A DNA stretch of 64,000 nucleotides, taken from Xylaria sp. FL1777 (Eukaryota > Ascomycota > Sordariomycetes > Xylariales > Xylariaceae). A model generated the notes under the pieces. The model had not been told where the DNA came from and ran no database searches. It worked only from the letters and a program-made list of their open reading frames with translations. This document shows, piece by piece, positions 20,431-31,390 of this stretch. The stretch is from assembly GCA_022578965.1 (NCBI GenBank), contig MU400520.1, positions 489,623 to 553,622 on the forward strand, read 5' to 3'. A program made the translations under genes and the position numbers. Within the stretch, counting starts at the first letter, position 1; each line of letters begins with the position of its first letter.

Positions 20431-22111
20431 ATGCGATACTCACTTACATCGCAAGCCCTCTGTGGCGCCATCACGGCATCTGCCATGGCTGTGCCCGCCA
20501 CGCAAATGCAGAGGCGTGTCCAGCATGTCGACATATCTCACTTCAAGAACTTCCCGACTGTGGACCCCCAGGTGTTCCATGACAAGGCAAATGATTCTAT
20601 TAAGGACTTTTTCAACCGGGGCATGTTCAATGATGGACCGATGGATGAATCTGGAAAGTGGCTGGATCGCCCACTAGCCGTACTTGAAACCGTCGAAGAC
20701 AAGCTTGAGCTTCACTTTGAGAACCTACTGGACTTCTTCGAGAAGGGGAAAGCCAGCTCTGGCGCTGCGAAGGAGGAGGTAAATGATTCTAAGGTCAAGA
20801 GTCAGATCAAGAGTCAGCATGTGAACACAAACAGAGCTAAATACTCGCTTTATGATTGGGGCGACCTCTTTCACTTCCCGACCCATCCAGTCGACCAGCC
20901 CGCAGAGTCCCCGGATACTACCGCGGATACCACGGGCGACAGCACCCCTAGCCAGCCCATCGAATCCCCAAGTGCGGATAGTAGCCCGAAAGATATACCT
21001 TCCAGCCTACCCACAGCATCCCCAGACAGTGGCAAAGACATCTCAGGAAGCTATGCCGCTGATGGGATCAAGAAATCCCCCGACGGCGACGTCATTGCCG
21101 CCGCGGCAGCAGGTACTTGCAATCCAAGCAATCCTCACGTTCGCTTTGAGTGGGATAACTACAGTCTGTCCGACCGTACCGCCTTCGTGGAAGCCATCAA
21201 ATGTCTTCAGAACAAACCCTCAGGCGGCAGCCAGTTTACGGGTGCCCAGAACCGATATGAGGACCTCGTCGCGGTCCACCGCGACATGACAGTCAACATT
21301 CACCAGACAGCAGCCTTCCTCGTGTGGCACCGTTACTTCACTTGGGTGTTTGAACAGATGCTTCGCGAGGAGTGCGGCTTCAACCGTGCCATGCCTTGGT
21401 GGGACGAGACCAAGCACGCCGGGGCGTTTGGTCAATCCGATGTTTTCAACAGTGCCTGGTTTGGTGATCTTCCTGCCAAGACCTCCGACGGCCAGGGAAC
21501 TTGCATCAATTCGGGTGTACGTACCACAACATGCCCCCCTCTGTTTCATGAACCTCTCTGATTGCTCACTCTTGTCTAGGAATTCGCTGGCACCACGCTG
21601 CACGTTGGCCCCGGCACTGGTAACACCGATCACTGCATCTCCCGCGCACTCGACGAATCCCAAACTGCTCAATGCAACAAGGATTTCACCAACAGCTGCT
21701 TGTCCATGGCAACATATGACGAATTCCGTGACTGTTTCGAGCTCGGGTATGTCTTAATAACAACCCTTTCACCTACCTTCCCCTGAGTCCTGCTAGCCAT
21801 GCTGACAATTTCGCAGCCCCCACGGCTACGGCCACAACGGCATCGGCGCCGTCATGGCTGAGGTGTCCGCATCAGTCGGCGACCCCGTCTTCTTCATGCA
21901 CCACTTGTTCGTCGATCACACATTCCGCATCTGGCAGAACGCCAACCCCGCGCGGCGCACGACCATCAACGGCTGTGTTGATAGGGCAAATCCTTGCACC
22001 CCCATCACGCTGGACACCGTACTGAGCACCAGTGGTCTCCGCCCGGATGTCACCGTCGGACAAGCCCTGGACACGCTCGGCGGTACCTTCTGCTACCGAT
22101 ATGACTACTAA
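20431..22111 (+). CDS. Tyrosinase with long N-terminal linker (tyrosinase 2)
   Basis: Three exons, 20431–21516, 21580–21746 and 21817–22111, give 1548 nt (515 aa) in frame. I chose the ATG at 20431 because it opens a signal peptide (MRYSLTSQALCGAITASAMA); an upstream in-frame Met at 20314 would bury it. Residues ~20–150 are charged and helical. Residues ~155–225 are a Pro/Ser/Thr/Asp-rich linker. The copper core follows. CuA His ligands are in AVHRDMTVNIHQTAAFLVWHRYFTW, with WWDETKHAG after it; CuB ligands are in PHGYGHNGIGAVM and DPVFFMHHLFVDHTFRIW. The end (GQALDTLGGTFCYRYDY) matches family C-termini and lacks the long C-terminal extension of agaric tyrosinases. It is intact, unlike tyrosinase 1. 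Confidence 0.9.
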
Positions 22112-24255
22112 ATGAGGAACCCAAGCATATAACAAAACGAAGACAGGGTTATCGTAGAGGACGAGACCGGCTTCGTCTGTATATTTGGAAAGAGCATTGC
22201 ATCATTGCATTATCCCATCGTTGTATGATCCGACCCCGCATGTCGGTCACATGCGTCACATGCCATAGCGCTGATTCTTTTTCTTGTTTTCTCTTTATTC
22301 TCTTCACCTGTTTATTCTATTACATTCATGCCTTCGTTCGTAAGGCAATTTTTTGTATTATACCCTTCCCCAATTATCAGTCTTGGGGCGAGCTATACCC
22401 GGAGCGTACCAACCTATGCCACAAACTTACCCATACCAAACTGGTTGGGAGGCGCCATACAATTGGCATTCACGGATGATGACAAGGTCATCGTGAAAAG
22501 AGCTAGACCACCATCCTATGAGAGGACAGCAAGTACAGAAGAAGCATTTTACGATTGATAGCAACATAGTCTTTGCCTGATTGGTAATCGGGAGGAACAA
22601 TGAATATGAGTGGTTATATTGCCCCGGGCAACATAGAGGCGGGATTTAGAGGGGGATGTCCATCGTCGAAGTAAATTCATTATGTCGTATAGTTAGTCGG
22701 GTCTTTGTACATACCACTTGACTTGATTATATACCACGGTAATCGTGACCGAGAAAATAACTATTCGCATCTCGCGGCCTCTATCCAGTGAAACGAACAG
22801 GAGAGTATATACTTACGCCAGTAATAGACACGACTGTTCCATGCATGACTTTTCGAGTATTTAGGACGTAAATGTTAGGGAATCAAGGTTCATAATGTTT
22901 CCTGGCAGATGTGGCTAATCTGGATACTTCGAATGAGGTGGCAAGAAGCTGATACTCGTAGCGAATTTTGGCGAATAGACAGGTAAATGTATAAATGGTG
23001 ACGAGCGCAAATCTAACCTGATGCTGCTCGGAGCGCAGGTAGTGGCCGTGATACGTCGAGTCCTGGCGGAGAAAACCCTCCAGATCACCGACCTCGTCGA
23101 ATCCTTCGTTCCATTTAACGATTATTTATTGAGGCAAGCAATCGTGCATGTCAGATCATTCAAATAGGAAAATTGGATGGAGAAGCAGGACATTTTGATC
23201 CGGGTCCACGTGGGATTATATGGCTGGATCCGGTAAACTCGAGGGCCAAATTCCATCCATGATTGGCCGGCTGCATCCCGGACGCCACGAACATTTGACG
23301 GGATGATGCGGCAAAGCACACGTAACAAAATTAACGCAGTGACTTATGCAGGTGGAAAATGGAAAATAGGCAGCCTATGTCCTAGTTGAACTCTGCTATG
23401 ATTAATATTAAGCAGAAAGTCGAGCAATCAATGCTTAGTGGTACCAAGTTTGCGGACGTGGAACAATCAAGTGCGTCATAACGGGCTTGGCACTCGATTT
23501 TGCTAAGCAGTTGGAGTGACAGGTACGGCACGCTCAAAATTTATAAGGTTTTACCCCCTGCTATATGCCCTATCAATTATCTAGGTACTCCAGTATATCT
23601 AGGCTTAGTGGGCTTTGAGAGCAGTATCTAGCCCGCTACATTGGATAAAGCCCCACTGTATATTACGTAGTTGGTACCTACAAGCTTTTTCTCTGTGTTC
23701 CCATATGATGTTCAATATAAAACTCAATTCAATCTTCTATCGTTCCCTTTAACTGAAGAGCTTATCCATTCTCTCACTTAGCTAGAGATAGACCAGATGG
23801 CGGCTACATGTTTATTCCTTCTCTAACTGCAAGGACAGCAACTTCTTTATTTATTTTTACGATACGAACTACTTCTTTCGCACATTTCAATTCAATTCAG
23901 CATTCAACCCCTCCAAACCTTCTCGACTAGTACCAATTCCATATCGTTGCCCCACGTCTGCTTGACATAGGAAGCCCACATATCTCACTAGCTAAGAAGA
24001 CCGTCTTGAACCTTCGTCGCATAACTAGAGTTGAGTCGGCCTAACCTGGTCTTCTACCGCTCGTGCGCTCTTAGCGTTGCTCGAATCCCGCCATCAAGAG
24101 CTTATAGGAACGAACGCCGCCGCTCAGCTTACATATCCACCAAGTAGTTATCAGACTCAACCGTCTCCCCTTGGGGGACAGATCAGAACATACCGGTAAT
24201 CGAGAAATCTTCTTGCGAAATTGCCATCGCCAATTCCGCGCCTACGGCCAAAAAC
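22112..24255. other. 2.1-kb intergenic stretch with the tps1 promoter
   Basis: The part near 23400–24255 is CT-rich and probably includes a long 5' UTR of the trehalose synthase gene. CCCCT, the stress-response-element core, occurs at 23555–23559, 23908–23912 and 24167–24171. A 9-codon upstream frame (ATG at 23797, TAA ending 23826) could lie in the leader. No other gene is supported. Confidence 0.5.
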
Positions 24256-25934
24256 ATGGGCGAAAACATGTCTGAAAACGAAGCACCGCCCACGGGAGAC
24301 CGCCGACTACTCCTCATATCTAACCGTCTACCCATAACCATAAAACGAAAGGATGAAGGTAAATACGAGTTCTCCATGTCGTCTGGTGGTCTCGTCGCCG
24401 GTCTAAGCGGTTTGAGCAAGACGACAAGCTTCCAATGGTACGGGTGGCCCGGTATGGAGGTTCCTGAGGGCGAGATAGCCACCGTCTCCAAGCAGTTGAA
24501 GGATGAATATGGCGCTCACCCTATCTTCGTCGATGACGAGCTTGCCGACCGGCATTATAACGGTTTTAGCAGTATGCCTCGTCCCACCCTCTCAACGAGA
24601 CCTGTACGTCGCTGACCCTTGGGCCTTTTCTGACAGACTCAATTTTATGGCCCTTGTTCCACTACCACCCCGGTGAGATTACATTTGACGAGAGTGCCTG
24701 GACAGCCTACAAGGAAGTCAACAGGCTGTTCGCACAGGCTGTGTTGAAGGATGTGCAAGATGGTGATCTAATCTGGGTTCACGATTACCATTTGATGCTG
24801 CTGCCCGAGATGCTACGGAAAGGGCTCGGCGACAAGCAAAACGTCAAGATCGGATTTTTCCTTCATACCCCCTTCCCGAGTAGTGAGGTCTACCGTATCT
24901 TACCAGTGCGAGAAGCCCTGCTCAGAGGACTTCTACAGTGCGATCTCATCGGCTTCCATACCTATGACTATTCGAGGCATTTCCTCAGTGCCTGTTCCCG
25001 TATCCTGGACACACAGACGACTCCAAACGGCGTCCAATACAAGGGAAAATTTGTCACGGTTGCCGCGTTCCCTATCGGTATAGATCCCGAGAAATTTGTG
25101 GAAGGCTTGAAGAAGCCAAAAGTACAGGAACGCATAGCAGCTCTGTCGCGCAAGTTTGAAGGCGTCAAGCTCATAGTGGGCGTGGACAGACTCGACTACA
25201 TCAAAGGTGTCCCGCAAAAACTTCATGCGCTCGAGGTATTCCTGACAGAGCACCCTGAATGGATTGGGAAGATTGTGCTGGTACAAGTTGCCGTGCCTTC
25301 ACGGCAGGATGTGGAAGAATATCAAAACCTTCGAGCTGTGGTCAATGAGCTGGTAGGAAGGATAAACGGGAGATTTGGCACGGTAGAATTCATGCCTATC
25401 CATTTCCTTCATCAGAGCGTCGCCTTCGATGAGCTCTGCGCGTTATACGCAGTTTCCGACGTCTGTCTAGTCAGCTCGACCCGAGATGGCATGAACCTGG
25501 TGTCGTATGAGTATATTGCGTCACAACGCGAGCGTCATGGCGTGATGATTCTTTCAGAATTCACAGGGGCCGCGCAATCATTGAACGGCAGTCTAATCGT
25601 GAACCCCTGGAATATTGAAGAGCTTGCAAATGCGATCCACGAGGCCGTCACCATGTCTCCAGAGATGCGGCAGGCGAATTATCGCAAGTTGGAGCGATAT
25701 GTCTTCAAATACACCTCGGCCTGGTGGGGTCAGAGCTTCGTCACCGAGTTGATTAAGGTCAACGCCGAAGCACAAGATGGTATTGACGGGAAGGCTCATG
25801 AAAACAGGTCGCAGATCCTCGACGACATCGGCCATACGCTTAAGGGCGTCTTCGAAAGCGTCAAGGTAGCAACTTGTTCTGCCACCCCATCGGGACATGC
25901 TGCCGCCCAACTAGGATTAATTAAAGAGCAGTAA
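24256..25934 (+). CDS. tps1: Trehalose-6-phosphate synthase (GT20)
   Basis: Two exons, 24256–24571 and 24637–25934, give 1614 nt (537 aa). The enzyme makes trehalose-6-phosphate from UDP-glucose and glucose-6-phosphate in the cytosol, the first step of trehalose synthesis in stress and spore tolerance. The start of the GT-B fold (LLLISNRLPITIKRK) and the glucose-6-phosphate loop (SSGGLVAGLSGL) are present. Then come WYGWPGMEVP, the junction SILWPLFHYHPGEI across the intron, and VHDYHLMLLPEMLR. The second half has GFFLHTPFPSSEVYRILP, VGVDRLDYIKGVPQKL (donor-site Arg and Lys), SSTRDGMNLVSYEYIA and LSEFTGAAQSLNGSLIVNPW. Length is that of a catalytic Tps1 with no phosphatase domain. Met5 is an alternative start. 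Confidence 0.96.
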
Positions 25935-26486
25935 TAGGGGATGTCTAGGAAGATAAAGTCAGCCACTGTACCTAATCTCCTAGAGAATAAAGTTGGGCTG
26001 CCTTCGAATTCTTCATGTTTGATACCATTAAGGGCGAAAATATCGTGGCACGGGGGGGCATCGGAGCCGGTTATCAGCATAGTTATTAGCATAAACTCGG
26101 CGTTGTCCTTGCTGGGTTGGTGTTATAGAGTCCATAAGTTATTAAGAGCATATTTTCACTTCATAATAGAGTCATTCAGTGTTTCTCTCTGATGTTTCGT
26201 AACTGTACATGGTGGGCTTGGAATGTTGGTATTTATAAGAGGCGTCCAGTGAACTCACGTACACTAATGATGATGTATCAGTGTGCATGGAATCATATCC
26301 AGGGTTGAACGGTATCGCTACCCCTTATAGCATGTGAAGACTAGCTCTCCGACAGCCGCTCTTATACTTGGGTATTCTACGAGACGTCCCGTGATTCCTG
26401 GCCCTTCTTTACGACTGGATAGTAAGGCAAGAGAAGGAATGTTTTCACAGCACACATGCAGCGGCTTTGTGAGTTTCTCTTCCAAA
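25935..26486. other. Convergent gap, nothing recognised
   Basis: This lies between the ends of tps1 and the serine hydrolase gene. Plus-strand frames here, including the one running from 26334 across the hydrolase, are shadows. Confidence 0.6.
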
Positions 26487-28592
26487 TCAACTCTCCCTAG
26501 AAAGCGACATTCTCAGAGCCAAAGGCAACACGCTCTGCGCTTTCCCATCTCCGCCAATCGTAAACACAAACTGATCAAGGGGATAATCCGCGTAGACGGT
26601 AACCGTCTGACTAACCCAGGTGCCGCAATTCGTGGAAAACATGCTGTCGCTGTGATCCGTCTTGTCGGTATTCTCAATCATGGCCTTGAACGCGATCTTC
26701 TTCCCGCCGCCACTACCACTACTGCTACTTCTCTCGAGACCGGTAGGGAACAACCGAATGCTCGGCCCCGTCACATTGGCACCAAGCGTGTACCGAACCG
26801 CCACCTCCATCATATCCGTGCCGTTGCTAACCCAGCGGTCGACGCCGAGGCCAGGCTTCAGGGGGTCGGTACTAAGCGTGATAGAGCTATTGACTCCGCC
26901 CCCCGCACTATACGTGCCAACGTACACCTCATCAGCCTGCTCCCTGGCAGCGGCCTCGAGCGCGGGCAACAAGATCGGCCCAATGGCATCCGCCATGTTC
27001 CAGTTGGCGTTGCCCGGCCACCCGCCCGCCAGCAGCGCGGCGAACCCCGCGTCGTAGTCCGGCAGCAGCACCAGCAGCGACGCGTACTCGTTGATGCTGC
27101 CCGCCTTGTTGTACGCGTCCACGACCCGGTTCGCCAGCCCGCTGCCCGCCGGCCCCAGCCGGATCCGGCGGTACCCCCACGGATACGACAGGCCCTCGGC
27201 CACATCCGCCGTCGTCGCCGCCGGCCGCAGCCAGCGCCGCGTCTGCGCTGCGGTGAGCACCGTGTTGCGGAATATGGCGCGTCCGAGGCGAGAGATGTCT
27301 GAGATCGAGGAGTACATGTTTCCCGTACTGGAATATCTTCATCAGCGCAGATCATGCCACGTGGTTGGGTGCCAGGGTTTTTGTTGGGGGGGGGGTGAGG
27401 GAGAGTAGGGAGAAGCGGATGGATATTCCTTACGGGCTTGATTCTCCCAGGCTGAAGTTCCACCCCTGCTCGTTCCCTGGCGGTATGACGCCGAGACGGG
27501 CCGGCGGCGTCTGCTGGTAGTACGTGTGGTTGAGCCCGAGCTTCAGCAACACGTCGGCCTCGAGCATCTGCGCGAAGCGCTTCTTCGTCATGGCCTCTAG
27601 CGCGTACGCGAGGAGCTGATAGCCTAGGTTCGAGTACGCCGGCGTGTGCGATGGCGCGAAAGAGGGGGGGATGATTGCTAGGCCGGCGAAGAGCTCTGGT
27701 GAGTCGTTGTTAGTTCTCATCGTGGTAGATCGGTGGAGCTGGATTCTACGTACGGGCTCGACTGCATGGCACCACTTCGCCGCATAGGGGGATATTGTTT
27801 AGGGGCGCGGCGGGAAACCCCTATTTATGAATTCAGAGTCAGTTATTTGGTTTATGAAAAACAAGGCAGAGGGAGGGTTCGGGAACTGGATGGCATTCCG
27901 CATATGTGAAAATGGGAATAGGAGGCCTCGGCGTACTGACCTGGGCCATGAGTATGGTTTGATTGTGCTCCTGTGTCAATTCGCCTTCAAGGGCATCTAT
28001 TATTCCATTAATAACATTCCTACGCCAGAGCGGTCTGCATAGATTTATTACAGTCTCTCATAATACCAGCCATATGGCTCGCCAGAGCACCGATTGTGAC
28101 GCTGCTCCAATCCACATACATAACGGGATCTGTCCGTGCCTTCGCAGCTAGAATTTCCAACTCCGGGAGGTAGTCTGTCACCGGATCATTCCAGCTAGAG
28201 TCGCCAACCTCGGCGAGGAAAGTCAAAATGGTGAAGATTTTTGTTAGACTCCCAAGCCGGTATATCGTATCAGGACCGACGGTAAAGTTCCCCTCGTCTT
28301 GATCCAGTAAGTTCTTCGCGGTATGGTAGTGCTCCCATACTGGTTCATCAGATGAAGCTGAGAATACCTGAAGGGACCACGACGTGCCGTTCGGCTTGTT
28401 CGACGGCGTCTCGTCGTACGTCTCAAAGGCTGTTGTCAGATTGCTTAGGGCGGCTTGTATAGTTGGCAACGCGGCCAAATTGGTGGGTTTAGGGAAAGCT
28501 GCCCCTGGAAACGGACAATTCGGGATACCAAAGACTACCGATGCCCACAGCCATAATAATAGCGAAGTCACAGAGTTGATGTATCCCTGCAT
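26487..28592 (-). CDS. Secreted beta-lactamase-fold serine hydrolase (class C / LACTB-like)
   Basis: At least three minus-strand coding blocks: 28592 to about 28060; a short block near 27840–27770 extending to 27684–27430 after an intron; and about 27317–26487. The N-terminus (MQGYINSVTSLLLWLWASVV) is a signal peptide. The nucleophile motif S-x-x-K is in YRLGSLTKIFT and the Tyr motif Y-x-N in TPAYSNLGYQLLAYALE, as in penicillin-binding-protein/class C hydrolases. Intermediate landmarks are SHMAGIMRD, NIPLCGEVVPCSR and FAPSHTP. The C-terminal block (NMYSSISDISRLGRAIF, then a beta-rich domain to GKAQSVLPLALRMS) is the usual fungal extension. Exact splice sites between 28060 and 27840 are unresolved. 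The 26900–27250 part is much richer in G+C than its surroundings. Substrate is unknown; fungal relatives act on esters, lactones or polyketide intermediates. Confidence 0.8.
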
Positions 28593-29545
28593 AGTTCTTG
28601 TGAGCTATTTGAACATGCGACTTGACTTGAGATTGCGGGCCGCTGCTCTTGATCTATGGGATGCGACTACTCGGTACAGTGAGAGAACAGTTAAACTTTA
28701 TCAGTCCGAACTACTCCGTCGTGAACCAGAGGATAGAGAGCAGGTCCTAGAGGATAGCTAGCCGTGGAAACTGAAACGAACTCATCGGAGGGAACTCGTC
28801 TTCTGAGCGTCATGACGTTTCAATTCGGGATCGGATGTCCAAGACACCAGTGCTGCGGGTTACATCATAATCCACGAATCCGCATTACAAGTAATTAAAT
28901 TTCGACACCTTGACACGGGACACCGAAGCTTGGAGGCCGATCCAAGTGCAACATCATATTGCTTCCGATCATTTAACTCAGATCGCATGTGCCGGCTAAA
29001 TTAAAGGTCTGATCTATAAAATGGCTTCTTAAGGGGCCGCAGGCCCGGGAACGTCGTCCTATGTAGACGATCCGCAGATCATATATAAATTCAGGATTCA
29101 TCTTCAACACTTTTTGGGGTGTACGGCTTAATGGAGATCGGAGCTGGCGCTTTAATAAGATGCCATGGGTCAGATCTTCTATCCTACAATATGTAGGTCC
29201 GAAAGTACATGCCCCTTCTCAACGTTACACTGGGATTGGGATTCCAATGGATATGAGGCCGTCACAATGTGCAACTGATTCTCTCATGTAAGACACGAGA
29301 TTAGCATTGCGCATACTAGAAGGGATATAGTGATATCATGTTTTTAGACGTCCTGTTGATTTATTAGCATGCGGATGACGTGGAGGGAGGGCACACTCAC
29401 CACCGCGACGGAATGCTGAATGGGTAGGTATTGATCGGCGAATCGCATATCGTAGCTATTGGGGACTGATCTGTAGCATGTGGGATGCACAGTGCTTTTG
29501 CTTGAGGAAACGCCGAAGCTTCAGTCTATATCATCTAGATACCCT
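28593..29545. other. Intergenic, nothing recognised
   Basis: Upstream of the serine hydrolase and downstream of the HET gene. A plus-strand 125-codon frame (28384–28761) overlaps the hydrolase N-terminus and lacks features. No repeat or RNA gene seen. Confidence 0.6.
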
Positions 29546-31390
29546 CTAATGATTATTCTCGTGAGTTCCCTGCCGATCTCTGGGGTAGGAAGGTAACATT
29601 CTTTCCCCTATCACGATGTCTAGCAGGTCGACAAAGTTATCCTTTAAGTCGCCCTTGGCGTTCAGCTGAACTCGCTCAGCTTTGACTGTGATGACGGGAA
29701 AGGGTAGAATATCGATGACGCCAGTATCCAATGGCATACTCAGGACCCTTTGAAACTCAGGAGGTATATCGCAGCGCAAACACTGGCTGCGAAGATTCCA
29801 CTTGATACCGAAGTCTGGCGTTATCGGCACAAATTTAGTCCCCTCTCGAGGCCCGTTATCCATCGGGACAAGAGATACAGATATCCCTGCCATCTCTTCG
29901 TTGTTTAACTCGACCCGCTCCAACTTGATACCGAAGGCGTGTCGACATGACACCTGGCAATTGCGGTTATAGAAGATACAGATGGTTCCATTCTTGACTC
30001 CACGCATCTTTATGATGCCCTCGGGAATAGCCTGGCCATCAGATACAGTTCGCCACCCCATGGCCTCGGTGTCTTTATTCCAGATATACCGCCGAAACAT
30101 GATATCGCCCGACTCGATGCGTAGTTGTCGCTGTGGGCCAATATTGAGCATCTTCCGGTATTTGAAGATGAGCGGGTTTATGGATTTCGACTGTACGGTG
30201 TACCGAGAGCAAATTTCTCGGGTACGATTAAATGAAGACTTATCGCTACAACTACGAAGTAGAATACCTGGAAGAAACCCAGGGCTTTTCTCATGGCAGC
30301 AGAGCAAGACAGCCACCGCAGTGGTACGGAGCGTGGAAATCTGAGGCCGTTCCCAGTAGTGTATTGACTGGTAAAGATCGAACTGAACTGGTAGTTGAAG
30401 CCGGATGCTCTTATCTTGGATCTGAGGGTATGATGTGATGATACCCCGAGGCGCGTGCTTATAGAACTTGGTGGCGATGTTACAAGTCATAAAGCCACCA
30501 GAATTTTTGAAGTCCGACGGAGACTCCGCTAGCAGACCTAGGAGAGGCTGTACCTTTGAAGCGTCCCATGGTATCTCGTCCATTTCAGCGGCTTTTGTTT
30601 TATCGGCGATTATATAGGGAACGTCTGTCACCTGTTCCACTATGTCCCCCCAAGCGAACAAGGTATGGTCTTCAGGATTGGCCTTTATGATTTCTTCTTG
30701 CAGTCGTTTGAACGCCTTTTTACCTTCGCCGTAGATCAGCGGCATGTTGACGTCGAAAATACCGAGTAGACAGTAGGCAATGTCCTCAATGCGAGTAGTT
30801 TCCCTAGTCGCAGCCCAGGACATCTTCTTTGCCGCACTAGCATCTTCAAGAGGGTCACCTTGAAGGTATACTGTTTCTATGCCCGTAATGGTCGATAAGA
30901 TCTCGACTGAGTTCAGTTTTGTAGTCAGGTTTTGCCAATTCTTTGAGAAGAAAACGATTTCTCGAGGGGCGAGTAATTCTTGTAGAGTCCAGCCCCTGGT
31001 AAACCACCGACTCCCCGATAGCGCCGCGAGAAGAGCGTCTCCGGTAATGTCGTCGGGAACATCTGCTAAATATGCGTAACAGATGGCGGCATCCTGGTAC
31101 CAGTGGAACATTGAGTTGATGGCCTCTGAAAGTTCCGCGCTACTCGTCTTGTCTATACAGCAGGTATCGATCCACACCCAATCGTAGCCATCTTTTATGG
31201 CTTGTTTGCAGCAGTAATCAATCTTGCGATAGCCTTCTTTTAATTCGAGTTCAGCCCCGGACAAGCTCTGCCAGTCCTGTAAGACAACCTCTTCAAGACC
31301 CCATGTATGAGAGAGAATTGCGAATTCCTCAATATCGTATGATGATACGAAGTTGTGGATCTGACGAGTATGGGCGTTGAGAAGTCTCAT
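29546..31390 (-). CDS. HET-domain (heterokaryon incompatibility) protein
   Basis: A single-exon frame of about 614 aa. I chose the Met at 31390 because family members begin MRLLN and have FAILSHTW soon after; an in-frame Met at 31438 adds 16 residues. The HET domain occupies roughly residues 1–230: EFAILSHTWGLEEV, CCKQAIKDGYDWVWIDTCCIDK, SSAELSEAINSMFHWYQDA, YAYLADVP, SGSRWFTRGWTLQELLAP, then RIEDIAYCLLGIFDVNMPLIYGEG. This is the HET-D/E/R arrangement, but no NACHT, WD40 or other recognisable module follows; the C-terminal ~370 residues are not recognised. HET proteins trigger cell death on recognising non-self, and solitary HET genes like this are common and mostly untested. Confidence 0.93.
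   Translation of the reverse strand: MRLLNAHTRQIHNFVSSYDIEEFAILSHTWGLEEVVLQDWQSLSGAELELKEGYRKIDYCCKQAIKDGYDWVWIDTCCIDKTSSAELSEAINSMFHWYQDAAICYAYLADVPDDITGDALLAALSGSRWFTRGWTLQELLAPREIVFFSKNWQNLTTKLNSVEILSTITGIETVYLQGDPLEDASAAKKMSWAATRETTRIEDIAYCLLGIFDVNMPLIYGEGKKAFKRLQEEIIKANPEDHTLFAWGDIVEQVTDVPYIIADKTKAAEMDEIPWDASKVQPLLGLLAESPSDFKNSGGFMTCNIATKFYKHAPRGIITSYPQIQDKSIRLQLPVQFDLYQSIHYWERPQISTLRTTAVAVLLCCHEKSPGFLPGILLRSCSDKSSFNRTREICSRYTVQSKSINPLIFKYRKMLNIGPQRQLRIESGDIMFRRYIWNKDTEAMGWRTVSDGQAIPEGIIKMRGVKNGTICIFYNRNCQVSCRHAFGIKLERVELNNEEMAGISVSLVPMDNGPREGTKFVPITPDFGIKWNLRSQCLRCDIPPEFQRVLSMPLDTGVIDILPFPVITVKAERVQLNAKGDLKDNFVDLLDIVIGERMLPSYPRDRQGTHENNH

Noticed and set aside
26334..27302. A 322-codon plus-strand frame opposite the serine hydrolase
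   Set aside because: It is Arg/Pro-rich shadow sequence over a gene with clear catalytic motifs on the minus strand.
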